Virus record (IMG/VR): IMGVR_UViG_3300025087_001783
Coordinates: 1 to 57,089 of that record
DNA from: a virus
DNA: 57,089 nucleotides
Reading direction: 5' to 3' (one strand)
The notes beneath the pieces were generated by a model. The model was not told where the DNA came from. It ran no database searches and saw only the letters and a list, made by a program, of their open reading frames with translations. This document shows positions 7,776 through 16,473 of the stretch, one piece after another (the stretch's first letter is position 1; each line of letters starts with the position of its first letter). A program made the position numbers and the translations under genes.

Positions 7776-7972
7776 TTGAATTACCTCCTGGTGCAATACT
7801 GAAAATTGTGGAAGATGCCCTTAAATTTAGAGAGGACAAAGAAAGAGCTGTGTATAATTGTAAATATTTTAAGCGCAAGCTAGTGCTGGATGGGCAATTA
7901 GTACTGCCTGGGTTTGAAGGCATTATGCTAGAAAATCGTTTGGCGCCTTGGGGAATTGAGGTTATACAATGA
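7772..7972 (+). CDS. Small cassette protein with GQLVLPGFE motif (copy 1)
   Basis: A 66-aa product. The start at 7772 is chosen because GGAGGAG lies just upstream and ATGA overlaps the preceding stop; an upstream ATG at 7754 is possible. Function is unknown. Its segment DGQLVLPGFE is repeated in the next gene as SGQLVLPGFE, so the two are diverged tandem relatives. No membrane or signal segment is seen. Confidence 0.6.
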   Translation: MIELPPGAILKIVEDALKFREDKERAVYNCKYFKRKLVLDGQLVLPGFEGIMLENRLAPWGIEVIQ

Positions 7973-8154
7973 GTTATGAGTATGATATTGTGGATGCGTT
8001 TGCATACATTATGGAGAAGCGAGAAATGGCATATTTTGCTAAAATGTTTAAATCTGGTGCAAGATTGTCAGTGTCAGGACAGCTGGTGCTACCTGGATTT
8101 GAGATTATGATTTTGCTCACGTGCCCCTCGTTGAAGAATGTTGAGATAATATAA
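7969..8154 (+). CDS. Small cassette protein with GQLVLPGFE motif (copy 2)
   Basis: A 61-aa product with ATGA overlap to the previous gene, whose stop in turn overlaps the next ATG. It shares the GQLVLPGFE motif at a similar position with its neighbour, suggesting a short-range duplication. Function unknown; possibly a partner or regulator of the adjacent transferases. Confidence 0.55.
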   Translation: MSYEYDIVDAFAYIMEKREMAYFAKMFKSGARLSVSGQLVLPGFEIMILLTCPSLKNVEII

Positions 8155-8891
8155 TGATTGCAGCTTGCTATGTTTTGCACTACGGTAAAGAGTGGTTGCA
8201 GTGGTCCATGCGCAGCGTCAAGGATTTTGTTGATGATATCTATATTTTCTACTCCGCAACCCCCAGTCATGGTCACAGGACCACGATGACATGTCCGGAA
8301 ACTCGCAATGAGCTGTACGATATTGCCAGGGGTGCGTATTGGATCGACTGCGGTCCGTTCGGATGGGAGGGACAGCATCGGGATTTTGCATGCGACACAT
8401 TGAGAGATGCTGGTTACGATCAGATTTTGGTTGTGGATGCAGACGAGATATGGCCACCTGAATTGCTGCACAACTTTATTGAATTTTCAAAGAATAGCAG
8501 TGCCAAGAAGATACGGGTTGGCATGCGGCATTTTTGGCGGTCGCTGAAGTGGGTGTGCGATGACAGCACTGAACCACTCCGCATGTTCAATGTGCATGCC
8601 GACAATAAAGATGAGGTATACTACCCGCTCGATGGTGGAAAGGTCTACCATATGGGGTATGCCCAGAGCGCGACCATCATGCTTTACAAAATTTCCATTC
8701 ATGGGCATAAATCTGAATGGAGAGGAAATTGGTATCAGGAAAAGTTCTTGAATTGGAAGCCTGGTGATCTGGATGTGCATCCAACATGCGAGCGCAACTT
8801 CTGGGATCCGAAACCGTTTGTTGACGAGGATGGTACGCTGGAGTATTTGGTTGGCGACCATCCGTACTATAACCTGGATATTATACGATGA
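8154..8891 (+). CDS. GT-A (family 2-like) glycosyltransferase
   Basis: A 245-aa protein beginning MIAACYVLHYGKEWLQWSMRSV, the usual opening of family-2-like enzymes that act on a chain-end. A metal-binding DxD-type motif appears as VVDADEIWPPE (about 91-101). HRDFACDTL just before it is the common helix preceding that motif. Its start overlaps the previous stop and its stop overlaps the following methyltransferase, so it is co-translated within the cassette. The donor sugar cannot be read from sequence. Confidence 0.7.
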   Translation: MIAACYVLHYGKEWLQWSMRSVKDFVDDIYIFYSATPSHGHRTTMTCPETRNELYDIARGAYWIDCGPFGWEGQHRDFACDTLRDAGYDQILVVDADEIWPPELLHNFIEFSKNSSAKKIRVGMRHFWRSLKWVCDDSTEPLRMFNVHADNKDEVYYPLDGGKVYHMGYAQSATIMLYKISIHGHKSEWRGNWYQEKFLNWKPGDLDVHPTCERNFWDPKPFVDEDGTLEYLVGDHPYYNLDIIR

Positions 8892-9520
8892 TAACAATCC
8901 AGCGTATTGAAGAACTTGCACAGCAGGCGTTGGAACTACCTGTGGGTTGCGGCAATCAGCATCTTGCCTGTTTGCAAGAGAGCTGGGCACCATACTTGCG
9001 ATTTATGTACTTGTGCATCAAAACGTTTGATGTCAAGTTTGCATTAGAGCTGGGAGTAAACAAAGGCACATGCACTGGGCATATGGCGTATGGAAGTTCG
9101 CTGTGCTCAATATTTGGGATTGACATTGAACCTAACATGGACGCGTTGTACATGCAAAAGGAGTTCCCAAATATTAAGGCATTGTACAGAGGTTATACTA
9201 CAGATCCAATTGCTGTGCATATGATAGAGAACGATGTTAGGGAATTTGGTGAGATAGGCTTGATATTCCTGGATTCTACTCATGATGGCGACACGCCGCG
9301 TCAGGAGTTTGAAGCATACAAGCACCTGTTTGCTGACGAGTGTATTGTCGTAGTGGATGACTTGCTTGGGCCACGGCATCTAATGGAAAAGATGCAGGAG
9401 TTCTGGCAGTGGTTACCAGGGGAAAAGGTAGAACTGCATTACCTGCACCCTGTTCCCGATACGCACATCGGCATTATAGATCAGCCAGGGTTTGGTGTAA
9501 GTATTGTGAGGAAGGCATGA
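8888..9520 (+). CDS. Class I SAM-dependent methyltransferase (O-methyltransferase-like), paralog 1
   Basis: A 210-aa protein with SAM-binding motif I ALELGVNKGTCTGHMA (about 55-70), an acidic motif II end (FGIDIEPN), the IFLDSTHDGD motif and VVVDDL. This order is typical of the Methyltransf_24/cephalosporin-hydroxylase-like group that modifies sugars. Four relatives occur at 14077-16472. In this cassette it likely methylates a sugar residue. ATGA overlaps on both sides. Confidence 0.68.
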   Translation: MITIQRIEELAQQALELPVGCGNQHLACLQESWAPYLRFMYLCIKTFDVKFALELGVNKGTCTGHMAYGSSLCSIFGIDIEPNMDALYMQKEFPNIKALYRGYTTDPIAVHMIENDVREFGEIGLIFLDSTHDGDTPRQEFEAYKHLFADECIVVVDDLLGPRHLMEKMQEFWQWLPGEKVELHYLHPVPDTHIGIIDQPGFGVSIVRKA

Positions 9521-10188
9521 TCATATGTGGAATATATATGATAGAAAATCTTGTAAACCACAAAGTGTACATAGGATCATCTATAGATATTGAGAAACGC
9601 ATTTTGCACCATTCTACGGGAGTGGATGGTAAATATACTAGTGCACATTTGCGGAATGCTATTATTAAATATGGATTCGACAATTTTGTGTACGACGTAT
9701 TGATAACTTGTCATCCAGACATGTTATTATATTATGAGCAGCAATTTTTGGATGCAGTGGTGCCTGATTATAATCTCAGCATGATTGCTGGAAAGGTTGA
9801 AATGACAGAAGTTGTTAGAGGTAAAATTGCTGCTGCTATGCGTGGAAGTCGAATTAATGTAGGTAGGAAGCATACGGCAGAATCCAGGCATATAAACTCG
9901 CTATCAAAAATTGGTTTAAGGCATTCTGAAGAGACCAAACGTAAAATATCTGCAGCACAAAAAGGTAAGGCACATACTGTGTTTACGGACGAAATGCGCA
10001 AGAAAATGTCGATATCTCAGACTGGAAGAAAACATTCTGAGGAAACAAGACATAAAATTTCTAATACATTAAAGGGTAATCCTAAACTTAAGACTTGGAC
10101 AGGAAAGAAACACTCAGAAGAGTCCATTAAGAAAATGTCACAAGCACGTAAAGATTACTGGAAACGCAGAAAGGAACTATCATTATGA
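9517..10188 (+). CDS. GIY-YIG homing endonuclease with NUMOD3 repeats
   Basis: A 223-aa protein from ATG 9517, which overlaps the upstream stop (ATGA). The N-terminal GIY-YIG nuclease has CGIY (4-7), VYIGSS (17-22), Arg28 and a catalytic-type Glu in YYEQQFLD. The C-terminal half consists of several NUMOD3 DNA-binding motifs of the form GxKHSEETxxKIS (e.g. LRHSEETKRKIS, RKHSEETRHKIS, KKHSEESIKKMS). It is a free-standing homing endonuclease placed between a methyltransferase and a glycosyltransferase. It has lower GC than its neighbours, consistent with recent arrival. Confidence 0.92.
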   Translation: MIICGIYMIENLVNHKVYIGSSIDIEKRILHHSTGVDGKYTSAHLRNAIIKYGFDNFVYDVLITCHPDMLLYYEQQFLDAVVPDYNLSMIAGKVEMTEVVRGKIAAAMRGSRINVGRKHTAESRHINSLSKIGLRHSEETKRKISAAQKGKAHTVFTDEMRKKMSISQTGRKHSEETRHKISNTLKGNPKLKTWTGKKHSEESIKKMSQARKDYWKRRKELSL

Positions 10189-10919
10189 TTAGTGGCTTTA
10201 CTTTTTGCCATAACAGTTTAGAGGGAGGCTATCCACTTGTAGAGGCTATTGACGCTGTGCGAGGTTGGGTGGATGAGATTGTGGTTGTTGACATGGCATC
10301 AACGGATGGTACTCGAGAGTTGCTGGAGCGAGAACATGTCAGGATTTTGGATGGGGAGTGGTTTGCTGGTAGTGACTGCCTGAAGAAAGCTCACGCCATG
10401 CACACCCAGTGTAAGGGAGATGTTATTATACACTTTGAGGCTGATGAAGTGTACGAAACAGGTTTGATCAGGCAAATTGTTGACATGCTGCATATCTGCG
10501 AGCAGCAGCAATTGAGCGTATGGCGTATACAGGTTGAACAGAATTTCCAGCGCGTGCGTTGGTATCCGCATATTGTGCATAGAGTATTCCCTAAGGGGAC
10601 TGCTATCAAGGATGGCGAGAGTACAAACCTGCGTGGTAACACTGCAGTCATTCCGCAGTGTTTCGGCATGCTGTGGGACATAACCTACAATTTTCGGGAC
10701 AATATTGTTGACAGGTGCGACAACAATGCGTTTTTGCATGGTGGGGATCCTAATTATCTGTTTGCTCCCAGTCATATATGTCAACCCTATCAGCTTACCA
10801 GGGAACAGCTTGTCGATTATCTTGACGAGCCACAGTGGAGATTTGTCAGTACTCCATTGAATATTCCACCTAATTTACGACCATTAGTAGGAAAGACCAA
10901 ATACGAGGCAAACCTATGA
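10185..10919 (+). CDS. GT-A (family 2-like) glycosyltransferase
   Basis: A 244-aa protein. SGFTFCHNSLEGGYPLVEAI at the start and VVDMASTDGTRE (about 36-47) are the family-2 nucleotide-binding segments. HFEADEVYE (about 85) occupies the DxD position. A later VHRVFPKG segment is common in small phage and cyanobacterial GT2 proteins. It overlaps both neighbours by ATGA. Its closest relative here is the gene at 13232, which shares the IVHR/PVHR region and overall plan. Confidence 0.75.
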   Translation: MISGFTFCHNSLEGGYPLVEAIDAVRGWVDEIVVVDMASTDGTRELLEREHVRILDGEWFAGSDCLKKAHAMHTQCKGDVIIHFEADEVYETGLIRQIVDMLHICEQQQLSVWRIQVEQNFQRVRWYPHIVHRVFPKGTAIKDGESTNLRGNTAVIPQCFGMLWDITYNFRDNIVDRCDNNAFLHGGDPNYLFAPSHICQPYQLTREQLVDYLDEPQWRFVSTPLNIPPNLRPLVGKTKYEANL

Positions 10920-11113
10920 AGATTAGAGACCTGATAAAAGCATTACAGTATATCGAAGAATCGTATGGAGATATTGAAGTACAACTACAGTCAGGGTTGC
11001 CGGAAAAAGCTCTTCCTGATTGGGTAAAGTATGTGTCATACCCTGAGTTCTTTGTTGTGCCAGAACTGTATGAAGAAGGTATGATAGTTAATTTGCGCAA
11101 TTGGCCATATTAG
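10916..11113 (+). CDS. Small protein of unknown function
   Basis: A 65-aa protein with ATGA overlap. It starts MKIRDLIKALQYIEESYGDIEV, a pattern found in many short phage proteins (an amphipathic helix, then a strand with GDIEV). It is acidic and has no membrane segment or cysteine cluster. Function is not recognised. Confidence 0.55.
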   Translation: MKIRDLIKALQYIEESYGDIEVQLQSGLPEKALPDWVKYVSYPEFFVVPELYEEGMIVNLRNWPY

Positions 11114-11120
11114 GTGTAGA

Positions 11121-11849
11121 ATGACTGTTGACTTTGTCACCTTTTGCTGTCCTAAGGATGTGCGCAGACTGGCAGTGCCTGGAGAACTGACTAATCGTGT
11201 AAACAGTCATGGTTATAAGTTCGACAATGTGTTTGTCGTCAGGCAGCGTTTGGCGAATGACTTTGACGACATTATCATTTCGTCATCGGATTTTACAGTC
11301 ACGGAAATTCGCAGCGAGGATCATCCCGATATCCTGGCTGAGTACAATATACCGGAGTTTGATGCACGCGCTGAGGATCTTACGCATGGCCCAAGCGCGG
11401 CGCACTACTGGAAGTGGCACGTCATCAACCACCTGATTGGATTGAAAGTCAGCACTGCTGATTACATCGTGTTTAGCGATTGCGATTGCAGGATTATCAA
11501 TCAAAAGTCACCTTGGGTGTTGAAAGCAATTGAGATCATTGAAGCGCACCCACAGCTGGTGTTGATCGTTGGGCCAAGCGATGGCGGTAACATGGCTGAG
11601 AGAATGTTACCAGGTGGCGTGCGATTAACGCAAAACGTTTCTCAGCAAATGTTCTTATGTAAGCGCGCGGTGTTTAAGTCAATAGATTTCGACCATCCAT
11701 GGGATGGTAAATTCACGGCTCCAGGAGGCCCTTTCCAGGAATATTATTGGCTTATGGAGGGTCGTATATGGAGAAATTTGCGAGCGCGTGGGATGTATAG
11801 AGCTATATTGCCAGAGGCATGGAGGTATTGGCATGATGGATGGCACTAG
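11121..11849 (+). CDS. Putative GT-A glycosyltransferase
   Basis: A 242-aa protein with VFSDCDCRI (about 115), which fits the DxD metal-binding site of GT-A enzymes, preceded by a helix rich in aromatic and basic residues (YWKWHVINHLIG). A second conserved-looking block, QQMFLCKRAVF and PFQEYYWLMEGR, resembles the acceptor-side loop. The family is not certain. Its SD is weak (GGTGTAGA), and it begins 8 bases after the previous stop. Confidence 0.5.
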   Translation: MTVDFVTFCCPKDVRRLAVPGELTNRVNSHGYKFDNVFVVRQRLANDFDDIIISSSDFTVTEIRSEDHPDILAEYNIPEFDARAEDLTHGPSAAHYWKWHVINHLIGLKVSTADYIVFSDCDCRIINQKSPWVLKAIEIIEAHPQLVLIVGPSDGGNMAERMLPGGVRLTQNVSQQMFLCKRAVFKSIDFDHPWDGKFTAPGGPFQEYYWLMEGRIWRNLRARGMYRAILPEAWRYWHDGWH

Positions 11850-12351
11850 TGATAGAATGTTTGCAGAGTATTGCTTGACACATATCAAGCAGCTTGGAGT
11901 CTTGCAGTTGACATTTCCCGATACGCTAGACCTTCCAGGTTGTGAGTGCAAAAAGCTGGACGTGTACCAGGACGCGCGTGGAAGCCTAATTGAGCTTGTC
12001 AAAGAGCAATCATCCCTGACGATGTCCTATTGCAGCTACACCAAACCAACAGAAGCCCGCGACATGGATCGCTGGCATCTGCACAGACTTCAAACCGACA
12101 GGTTCTTCATCCTGCAAGGCAACTGCGTGTTTGGCTTGAGTGATGGCGAGAGAACTGTCAGGTTGGTGATGAGTGACGACAAGCCATGCATGCTGTACAT
12201 CCAACCTGGAATTTATCATTGTTTTCTGGCTGGTGCAAACGGAACGTTGTTAATCAACTTCCCGACCCAGCTGTTCAATCCTGATGATGAGTTGCGTATC
12301 CCGTTCAAAAATTTGGAGGCTCCCCACCCATGGAACATACTCGAGTCCTGA
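11833..12351 (+). CDS. RmlC-like cupin (dTDP-4-dehydrorhamnose 3,5-epimerase-related)
   Basis: ATG 11833 is chosen for GGAGG at 11821-11825, giving 172 aa. The cupin core reads DARGSLIEL, then RWHLHRLQTDRFFILQG with two His, then a Pro-rich turn (IQPGIYHCF). This is the RmlC/FdtA-type layout, in which the enzyme epimerises or isomerises a dTDP-4-keto sugar. The gene directly after it is RmlD-like, so the pair would carry out the last two steps towards a dTDP-deoxysugar from a host-supplied 4-keto intermediate. It could also be a ketoisomerase. Confidence 0.65.
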   Translation: MMDGTSDRMFAEYCLTHIKQLGVLQLTFPDTLDLPGCECKKLDVYQDARGSLIELVKEQSSLTMSYCSYTKPTEARDMDRWHLHRLQTDRFFILQGNCVFGLSDGERTVRLVMSDDKPCMLYIQPGIYHCFLAGANGTLLINFPTQLFNPDDELRIPFKNLEAPHPWNILES

Positions 12352-13235
12352 TAACAGGCGCCAGCGGGCTGCTGGGAAAATATTTGTTGGGGTGCGTACC
12401 AGAGGGTGTTGAAGCGTTTGGCACGCATTACTGCAACTTCAATGGCAAGCAGGATTATCATTTGGATGTGCTGAGCACAGATGAAATCAATTATGTGTTC
12501 ATGTACGCGCGTCCGAATATCGTCATTCATTTGGCAGCGATTGGATCGGTTGATTTTTGTGAGCGAAACCCGTTCTTTGCGGACAGGGTCAATATTGGTG
12601 GGACTGCCCACATTGTTGATGCTTGCCAGCGATATGGTGCTAAAATTGTACTGTTGAGCACCAACGCTGTGTTTGATGGAACGCATCCACCGTACAAAGA
12701 GGAAGACCATCGCAACCCGCTTTCGGTATATGGGCATAGCAAAGTCAAGGCTGAGGATATTGTTGCGGAGTGTGATGACTTTTTGGTGGTGCGCACAGCG
12801 CGTATGTTTGGACGTAACTGGCGTGCAGGTAGGGACAACTGGCTGGACATTGTGCCTAATCGGCTGAGTGCTGGTAAGGTTCTTGAAGTTGTAACGGATG
12901 ATATTGGCAGACCAACCTATGCTGGTAATCTGGCTGAAACTGTATGGGACCTGCTAGAAATTGGCGCCAAAGGCTTCTATCACGTGGCAGGTGACGACAG
13001 TATTAGCATGTACCAGTTTGCGCGATTGATTGCCGAGACATACAACGTGTACCATGAGCATCCCCTGGACGTTGATCTAATCAAGCCTGTTACTACCAAA
13101 GAGAAATTTCCACATATTGCTACCAGGCCTGCTAACACAACGTTTGACCTGACAAAGTACTACAATACCAACGTGCGCAAGGTTGGAACCACGCAGCAAG
13201 GCTTGGATCGGATGGCAATACGAGGAGAGTTATGA
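12330..13235 (+). CDS. RmlD-like NAD(P)-dependent sugar reductase/epimerase
   Basis: A 301-aa extended short-chain dehydrogenase. The Rossmann motif is GASGLLG (10-16), there is a catalytic Tyr134-xxx-Lys138 (YGHSK), and STNAVFDGT and IGRPTYAGNLAE match the dTDP-4-dehydrorhamnose reductase subgroup. Length is normal for RmlD. It overlaps the RmlC-like gene by 22 bases and the next GT by ATGA. Role: reduction of the C4 keto group of a dTDP-sugar, supplying a donor for the neighbouring transferases. RmlA and RmlB are not in the window. Confidence 0.8.
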   Translation: MEHTRVLITGASGLLGKYLLGCVPEGVEAFGTHYCNFNGKQDYHLDVLSTDEINYVFMYARPNIVIHLAAIGSVDFCERNPFFADRVNIGGTAHIVDACQRYGAKIVLLSTNAVFDGTHPPYKEEDHRNPLSVYGHSKVKAEDIVAECDDFLVVRTARMFGRNWRAGRDNWLDIVPNRLSAGKVLEVVTDDIGRPTYAGNLAETVWDLLEIGAKGFYHVAGDDSISMYQFARLIAETYNVYHEHPLDVDLIKPVTTKEKFPHIATRPANTTFDLTKYYNTNVRKVGTTQQGLDRMAIRGEL

Positions 13236-14080
13236 AACCTATCAGTGGTGCGACATTCATCAGAGACAACGAGGAAGGCGCGTTTTGCCTGTATGAAAGT
13301 ATGGCAAGCGTATTACCATTTGTTACTGACATGCACATCTTGGATGTCGGTAGTACTGATGGGACATTGCAGTGGCTGCAGTCTATTGCTGCAGTCAACC
13401 CAAAAATACACATACATCAGGGACGTTGGAGTGTTGTAGACGCGAAAGCGTTTGCGGACGCGGCCAATGATGCTATCTTGCTTTGTCAGAATGATGTGGT
13501 GTGGTTTTGGCAAGCGGATGAAATTCCCCACCAAAACGTGTTGAAGATGCTGCCTGAGTATATCAATACCCATGACAACCTGGTATTTTGGCGATATCAG
13601 CTGCGGGACAACTTCCAGGCGATGAAATGGTTCCCGCATCCTGTACACAGAATTGGAACCAAGCGCGACCTGCTATTGGTTGGGGATGGTATGAACACCA
13701 AGAACGTTTTTGGCTATGACGTTATTGGTGATTACAACCAGGGATGGTTCACAAAGTGGGGGACGATGAATGAGTTGGACATTCCTGTTGAGCAGATGGT
13801 GTTGGATGTCAGCCTGGTGGGGGCATTCAGGGAAAACATTATTGGAAGACGTAAACTGCATGCTCCGATGTGGCATGAAACGGATCATATCGAGGGCAAG
13901 AAACCCGACCAGTGGTACAAGGATGCGGTTGCTAATGATGCGTGGACAACGCAAACCACGCCATTCGATCTACCTGAAATTATGCGTTGGCATGTTGGTC
14001 GTGTAAAATATGCTATACGACCGCAGTTGATTGATGCATTGAAAGCTGATAGTACAGAGGAGATAATTGGTCTATTATGA
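13232..14080 (+). CDS. GT-A (family 2-like) glycosyltransferase
   Basis: A 282-aa protein. SGATFIRDNEEGAFCLYESM, then ILDVGSTDGTLQW (about 36-48) for nucleotide binding, WFWQADEIPH (about 91) at the DxD position and PHPVHRIG. It has the same architecture as the gene at 10185 but low direct identity. ATGA overlaps both neighbours. It probably adds a sugar in the same glycan as the other transferases. Confidence 0.72.
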   Translation: MKPISGATFIRDNEEGAFCLYESMASVLPFVTDMHILDVGSTDGTLQWLQSIAAVNPKIHIHQGRWSVVDAKAFADAANDAILLCQNDVVWFWQADEIPHQNVLKMLPEYINTHDNLVFWRYQLRDNFQAMKWFPHPVHRIGTKRDLLLVGDGMNTKNVFGYDVIGDYNQGWFTKWGTMNELDIPVEQMVLDVSLVGAFRENIIGRRKLHAPMWHETDHIEGKKPDQWYKDAVANDAWTTQTTPFDLPEIMRWHVGRVKYAIRPQLIDALKADSTEEIIGLL

Positions 14081-14721
14081 AATTTACAATGAAACAACTG
14101 CAGGAATTGATTGCGATGGCGAAGGCTGATTTTGTCACACCAGATCCATATCTGAATAGTCAGCACGACGCGTCTACAAAGCTGATTGGGCATACCAACC
14201 CGTATTACCCGCTGTTTTATCTCATTTCCAAAACATTTCAGCCGGCAATGGTTGTTGAGCTTGGCAGCTGGCGAGCGTATGGCGCGTCCCATTTTGCTGG
14301 TGGCAATCCTGCTGGTAAGGTGGCAACCATTGACATCCACAAGGACGATCCTCTTGCCCAACAGCTTACGTTGGAAGCCCAGGCGCATTACGGTAACTTG
14401 AGATATTTTCATTCTTGGACGTGGGACGCTGTACCATTACTGCTGGAGCATTATGGTAAGCTGAGCATTGATGTGCTGTTTATTGATGCGTGGCATACCT
14501 ATGAGTATGCTATGCGGGAGTGGAAGCTATTTGGCCCGTACATGGCTGATAACTCTCTTGTGATTTGTGATGATCTGTTCAATGCTGCTGGCGCGTGCGA
14601 AAACATGATCCAGTGGTGGGAAGATTTTCAAAAAGATTCGCATATCAAAGAGAGCTTTCTGGATGGCGGGTTGCATCCTGGTGTTCCTATGGGATTTGCG
14701 AGGTATGTCAAAAATGGATAA
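14077..14721 (+). CDS. Class I SAM-dependent methyltransferase, paralog 2
   Basis: A 214-aa protein. Motif I is VVELGSWRAYGASHFA (about 60-75), motif II end ATIDIHKD, then VLFIDAWHTYEYAMREW (about 130) and VICDDLF. The IDxxHTYE(Y) motif is characteristic of Methyltransf_24-type enzymes. First of four consecutive methyltransferase-like genes, each overlapping the next, which points to local duplication and divergence. Confidence 0.7.
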   Translation: MKFTMKQLQELIAMAKADFVTPDPYLNSQHDASTKLIGHTNPYYPLFYLISKTFQPAMVVELGSWRAYGASHFAGGNPAGKVATIDIHKDDPLAQQLTLEAQAHYGNLRYFHSWTWDAVPLLLEHYGKLSIDVLFIDAWHTYEYAMREWKLFGPYMADNSLVICDDLFNAAGACENMIQWWEDFQKDSHIKESFLDGGLHPGVPMGFARYVKNG

Positions 14722-15337
14722 TGTATTTGCCGATATCAACGAGTTAGTAAAACAGGCTGCGCAACCACTGGGTGATGAGTGGTTGGATGGGTACTACAAG
14801 GCATATCAGGATCATGTCAGCACACGGCTGAATTATTATCGCTTTTTGTATTTGATGGTTATGCATTTCAAGCCTGCTGTTGCTATCGAGTTGGGAGTTG
14901 AATTTGGGTTGGCATCGGCACATATGGCACGCGCTGCCGCCACATATGGTGGGACAGTCATTGGCGTAGATCATAACTATCACTCCGCACCTATGGAGAT
15001 TGTTGCGTATTGCAAGAACTACAACTACAGATTGGCAGATACCGTTGCAGCATTTCCGGATGTTAAGATGCTAGTGGATGGCAGGCCTGTCGGCTTGCTG
15101 TTCCAGGACTCGTCACACCACTATTTGGAGAGCAAGCGCGAGTTCGAGTTGTATTCAACCCTTATGTCAAAAGGTTCGTACTGGGTGTGTGATGACATTT
15201 TGCCAGCGTTCCATGATCCAAAGGTGGATCCTCCTGGAAAGGGGATGGTTGAATACTTTTGGGAATTGCCTGGTTATAAGCGCACCTATCCGGAGGTTCT
15301 AAATAAGGGTAATACTATAGGAATAGTAAAATTATGA
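14714..15337 (+). CDS. Class I SAM-dependent methyltransferase, paralog 3
   Basis: The start at ATG 14714 is preferred over ATG 14705 because GAGG (14700-14703) is correctly spaced only for 14714; the gene overlaps the previous stop. 207 aa. Motif I AIELGVEFGLASAHMA, motif II VIGVDHNYH, then LLFQDSSHHYLESKREF and WVCDDILP. The usual IDxxH is replaced by QDSSHH, so catalysis may differ. Part of the tandem methyltransferase set. Confidence 0.65.
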   Translation: MDNVFADINELVKQAAQPLGDEWLDGYYKAYQDHVSTRLNYYRFLYLMVMHFKPAVAIELGVEFGLASAHMARAAATYGGTVIGVDHNYHSAPMEIVAYCKNYNYRLADTVAAFPDVKMLVDGRPVGLLFQDSSHHYLESKREFELYSTLMSKGSYWVCDDILPAFHDPKVDPPGKGMVEYFWELPGYKRTYPEVLNKGNTIGIVKL

Positions 15338-15900
15338 TCACTGCTGGTCGTATTAGAGAGCTTGCCAAGCAGGCTCCAAATGAAAAAGTTTATCCAGATC
15401 AGCGATTCCCGCCGTCGATATACTACCGATTTATGAAGTTGCTGGCTGCGGAGATACAACCTACGAATAGCGTGGTATTAGGAGTGTGCGGAGGTGGGGA
15501 CTGTTTACATCTGGCGCAGGGATGGCCCGCTGGACAGGTGTATGGCGTAGATTATGCCAGGGATCACGTCGATAACATTAAGCATGTCGAGGCAACGTTC
15601 CCAAATTTTCATTTTCTGTGGAACGACTCGATTGATGTCATTAAATCCTTTGACAAGTTTAGCGGTCCGTGCGTGGATATATTGTTTATTGATACAATTC
15701 ATACCTATGAGCGTACCATTAGAGAATTTTATGCGTGGCAGCGTGTCCTCAATCCTGGTGCAGTGGTTATGCTGGATGATCTGTACAGGGATGGCATGCT
15801 TGCAGCATGGACAGATTTGCCTGGAGCAAAAATCCGATTGGACGAGTTGCATCTAGGTGGAAGTCCTACAGATGGCGGGTTTGGGGTGATATTGCTATGA
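15334..15900 (+). CDS. Class I SAM-dependent methyltransferase, paralog 4
   Basis: A 188-aa protein with SVVLGVCGGGDCLHLA at motif I, where the usual acidic residue is replaced by VVLG; YGVDYARD at motif II; DILFIDTIHTYERTIREF (about 115-130) and VMLDDLYRDG. ATGA overlaps on both sides. Same family as its neighbours by motif order. Confidence 0.68.
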   Translation: MITAGRIRELAKQAPNEKVYPDQRFPPSIYYRFMKLLAAEIQPTNSVVLGVCGGGDCLHLAQGWPAGQVYGVDYARDHVDNIKHVEATFPNFHFLWNDSIDVIKSFDKFSGPCVDILFIDTIHTYERTIREFYAWQRVLNPGAVVMLDDLYRDGMLAAWTDLPGAKIRLDELHLGGSPTDGGFGVILL

Positions 15901-16472
15901 GTGATGCACAAAACGTTGTTCAGCATTGTATAAAGATTGGTCTAGAGTACGATCCTCCCAAAGAGATATTGGAGTATTGTGGTGCGTATTATTCGCCGTA
16001 TTACAACTTTGCGTACGCGATGATGTGCGCTGCTGGAACGTATTGGCCATCGGTGGTTGCTGTAGAGTTGGGAGTTGAAAAAGCGCGCTGCTCTTTCAGT
16101 ATGCTGCAGTACGAAAATGGTATCGTGATCGGATTAGATACCCATCCAACTGTTGAAGCCAGCAGGCTGGCATTGCGAGAGCCACGCTTCATCTACCTCA
16201 ATCAACCCAGCTCCCAGGTTCCAGTCAATATACTTGAGCACAAGCGCATTTCCATTTTGCATATCGATACAGAGCATTCTTACGGCATGGCGAAAATGGA
16301 GTTTGAGGCATATTTCCCGTATTTGACGAATCCTGCATTTGTGTTGTTTGATGATATTCACGCCATGAACGACGATGTGTTGAAGTTCGTCAAGGAGCTG
16401 CCGTACTATAAAGTTATTGAAGATCGCTTGCATCCAATTTGTGGTTATGCTGTTGTGGCTGTGGAGACGTAA
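15897..16472 (+). CDS. Class I SAM-dependent methyltransferase, paralog 5
   Basis: ATG 15897 overlaps the previous stop, giving 191 aa. Motif I AVELGVEKARCSFSM lacks the usual glycine-rich turn; motif II is VIGLDTHPT; then ILHIDTEHSYGMAKMEFEAY and VLFDDIHAMND. The degenerate SAM loop suggests it may bind a different cofactor or be a non-catalytic partner. Last gene of the tandem set before a transferase. Confidence 0.62.
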   Translation: MSDAQNVVQHCIKIGLEYDPPKEILEYCGAYYSPYYNFAYAMMCAAGTYWPSVVAVELGVEKARCSFSMLQYENGIVIGLDTHPTVEASRLALREPRFIYLNQPSSQVPVNILEHKRISILHIDTEHSYGMAKMEFEAYFPYLTNPAFVLFDDIHAMNDDVLKFVKELPYYKVIEDRLHPICGYAVVAVET

Positions 16473-16473
16473 A

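Noticed and set aside
9517-10188. Group I intron hosting the GIY-YIG gene
   Set aside because: The gene overlaps complete neighbouring genes by four bases at each side, leaving no room for intron sequences or a split exon.
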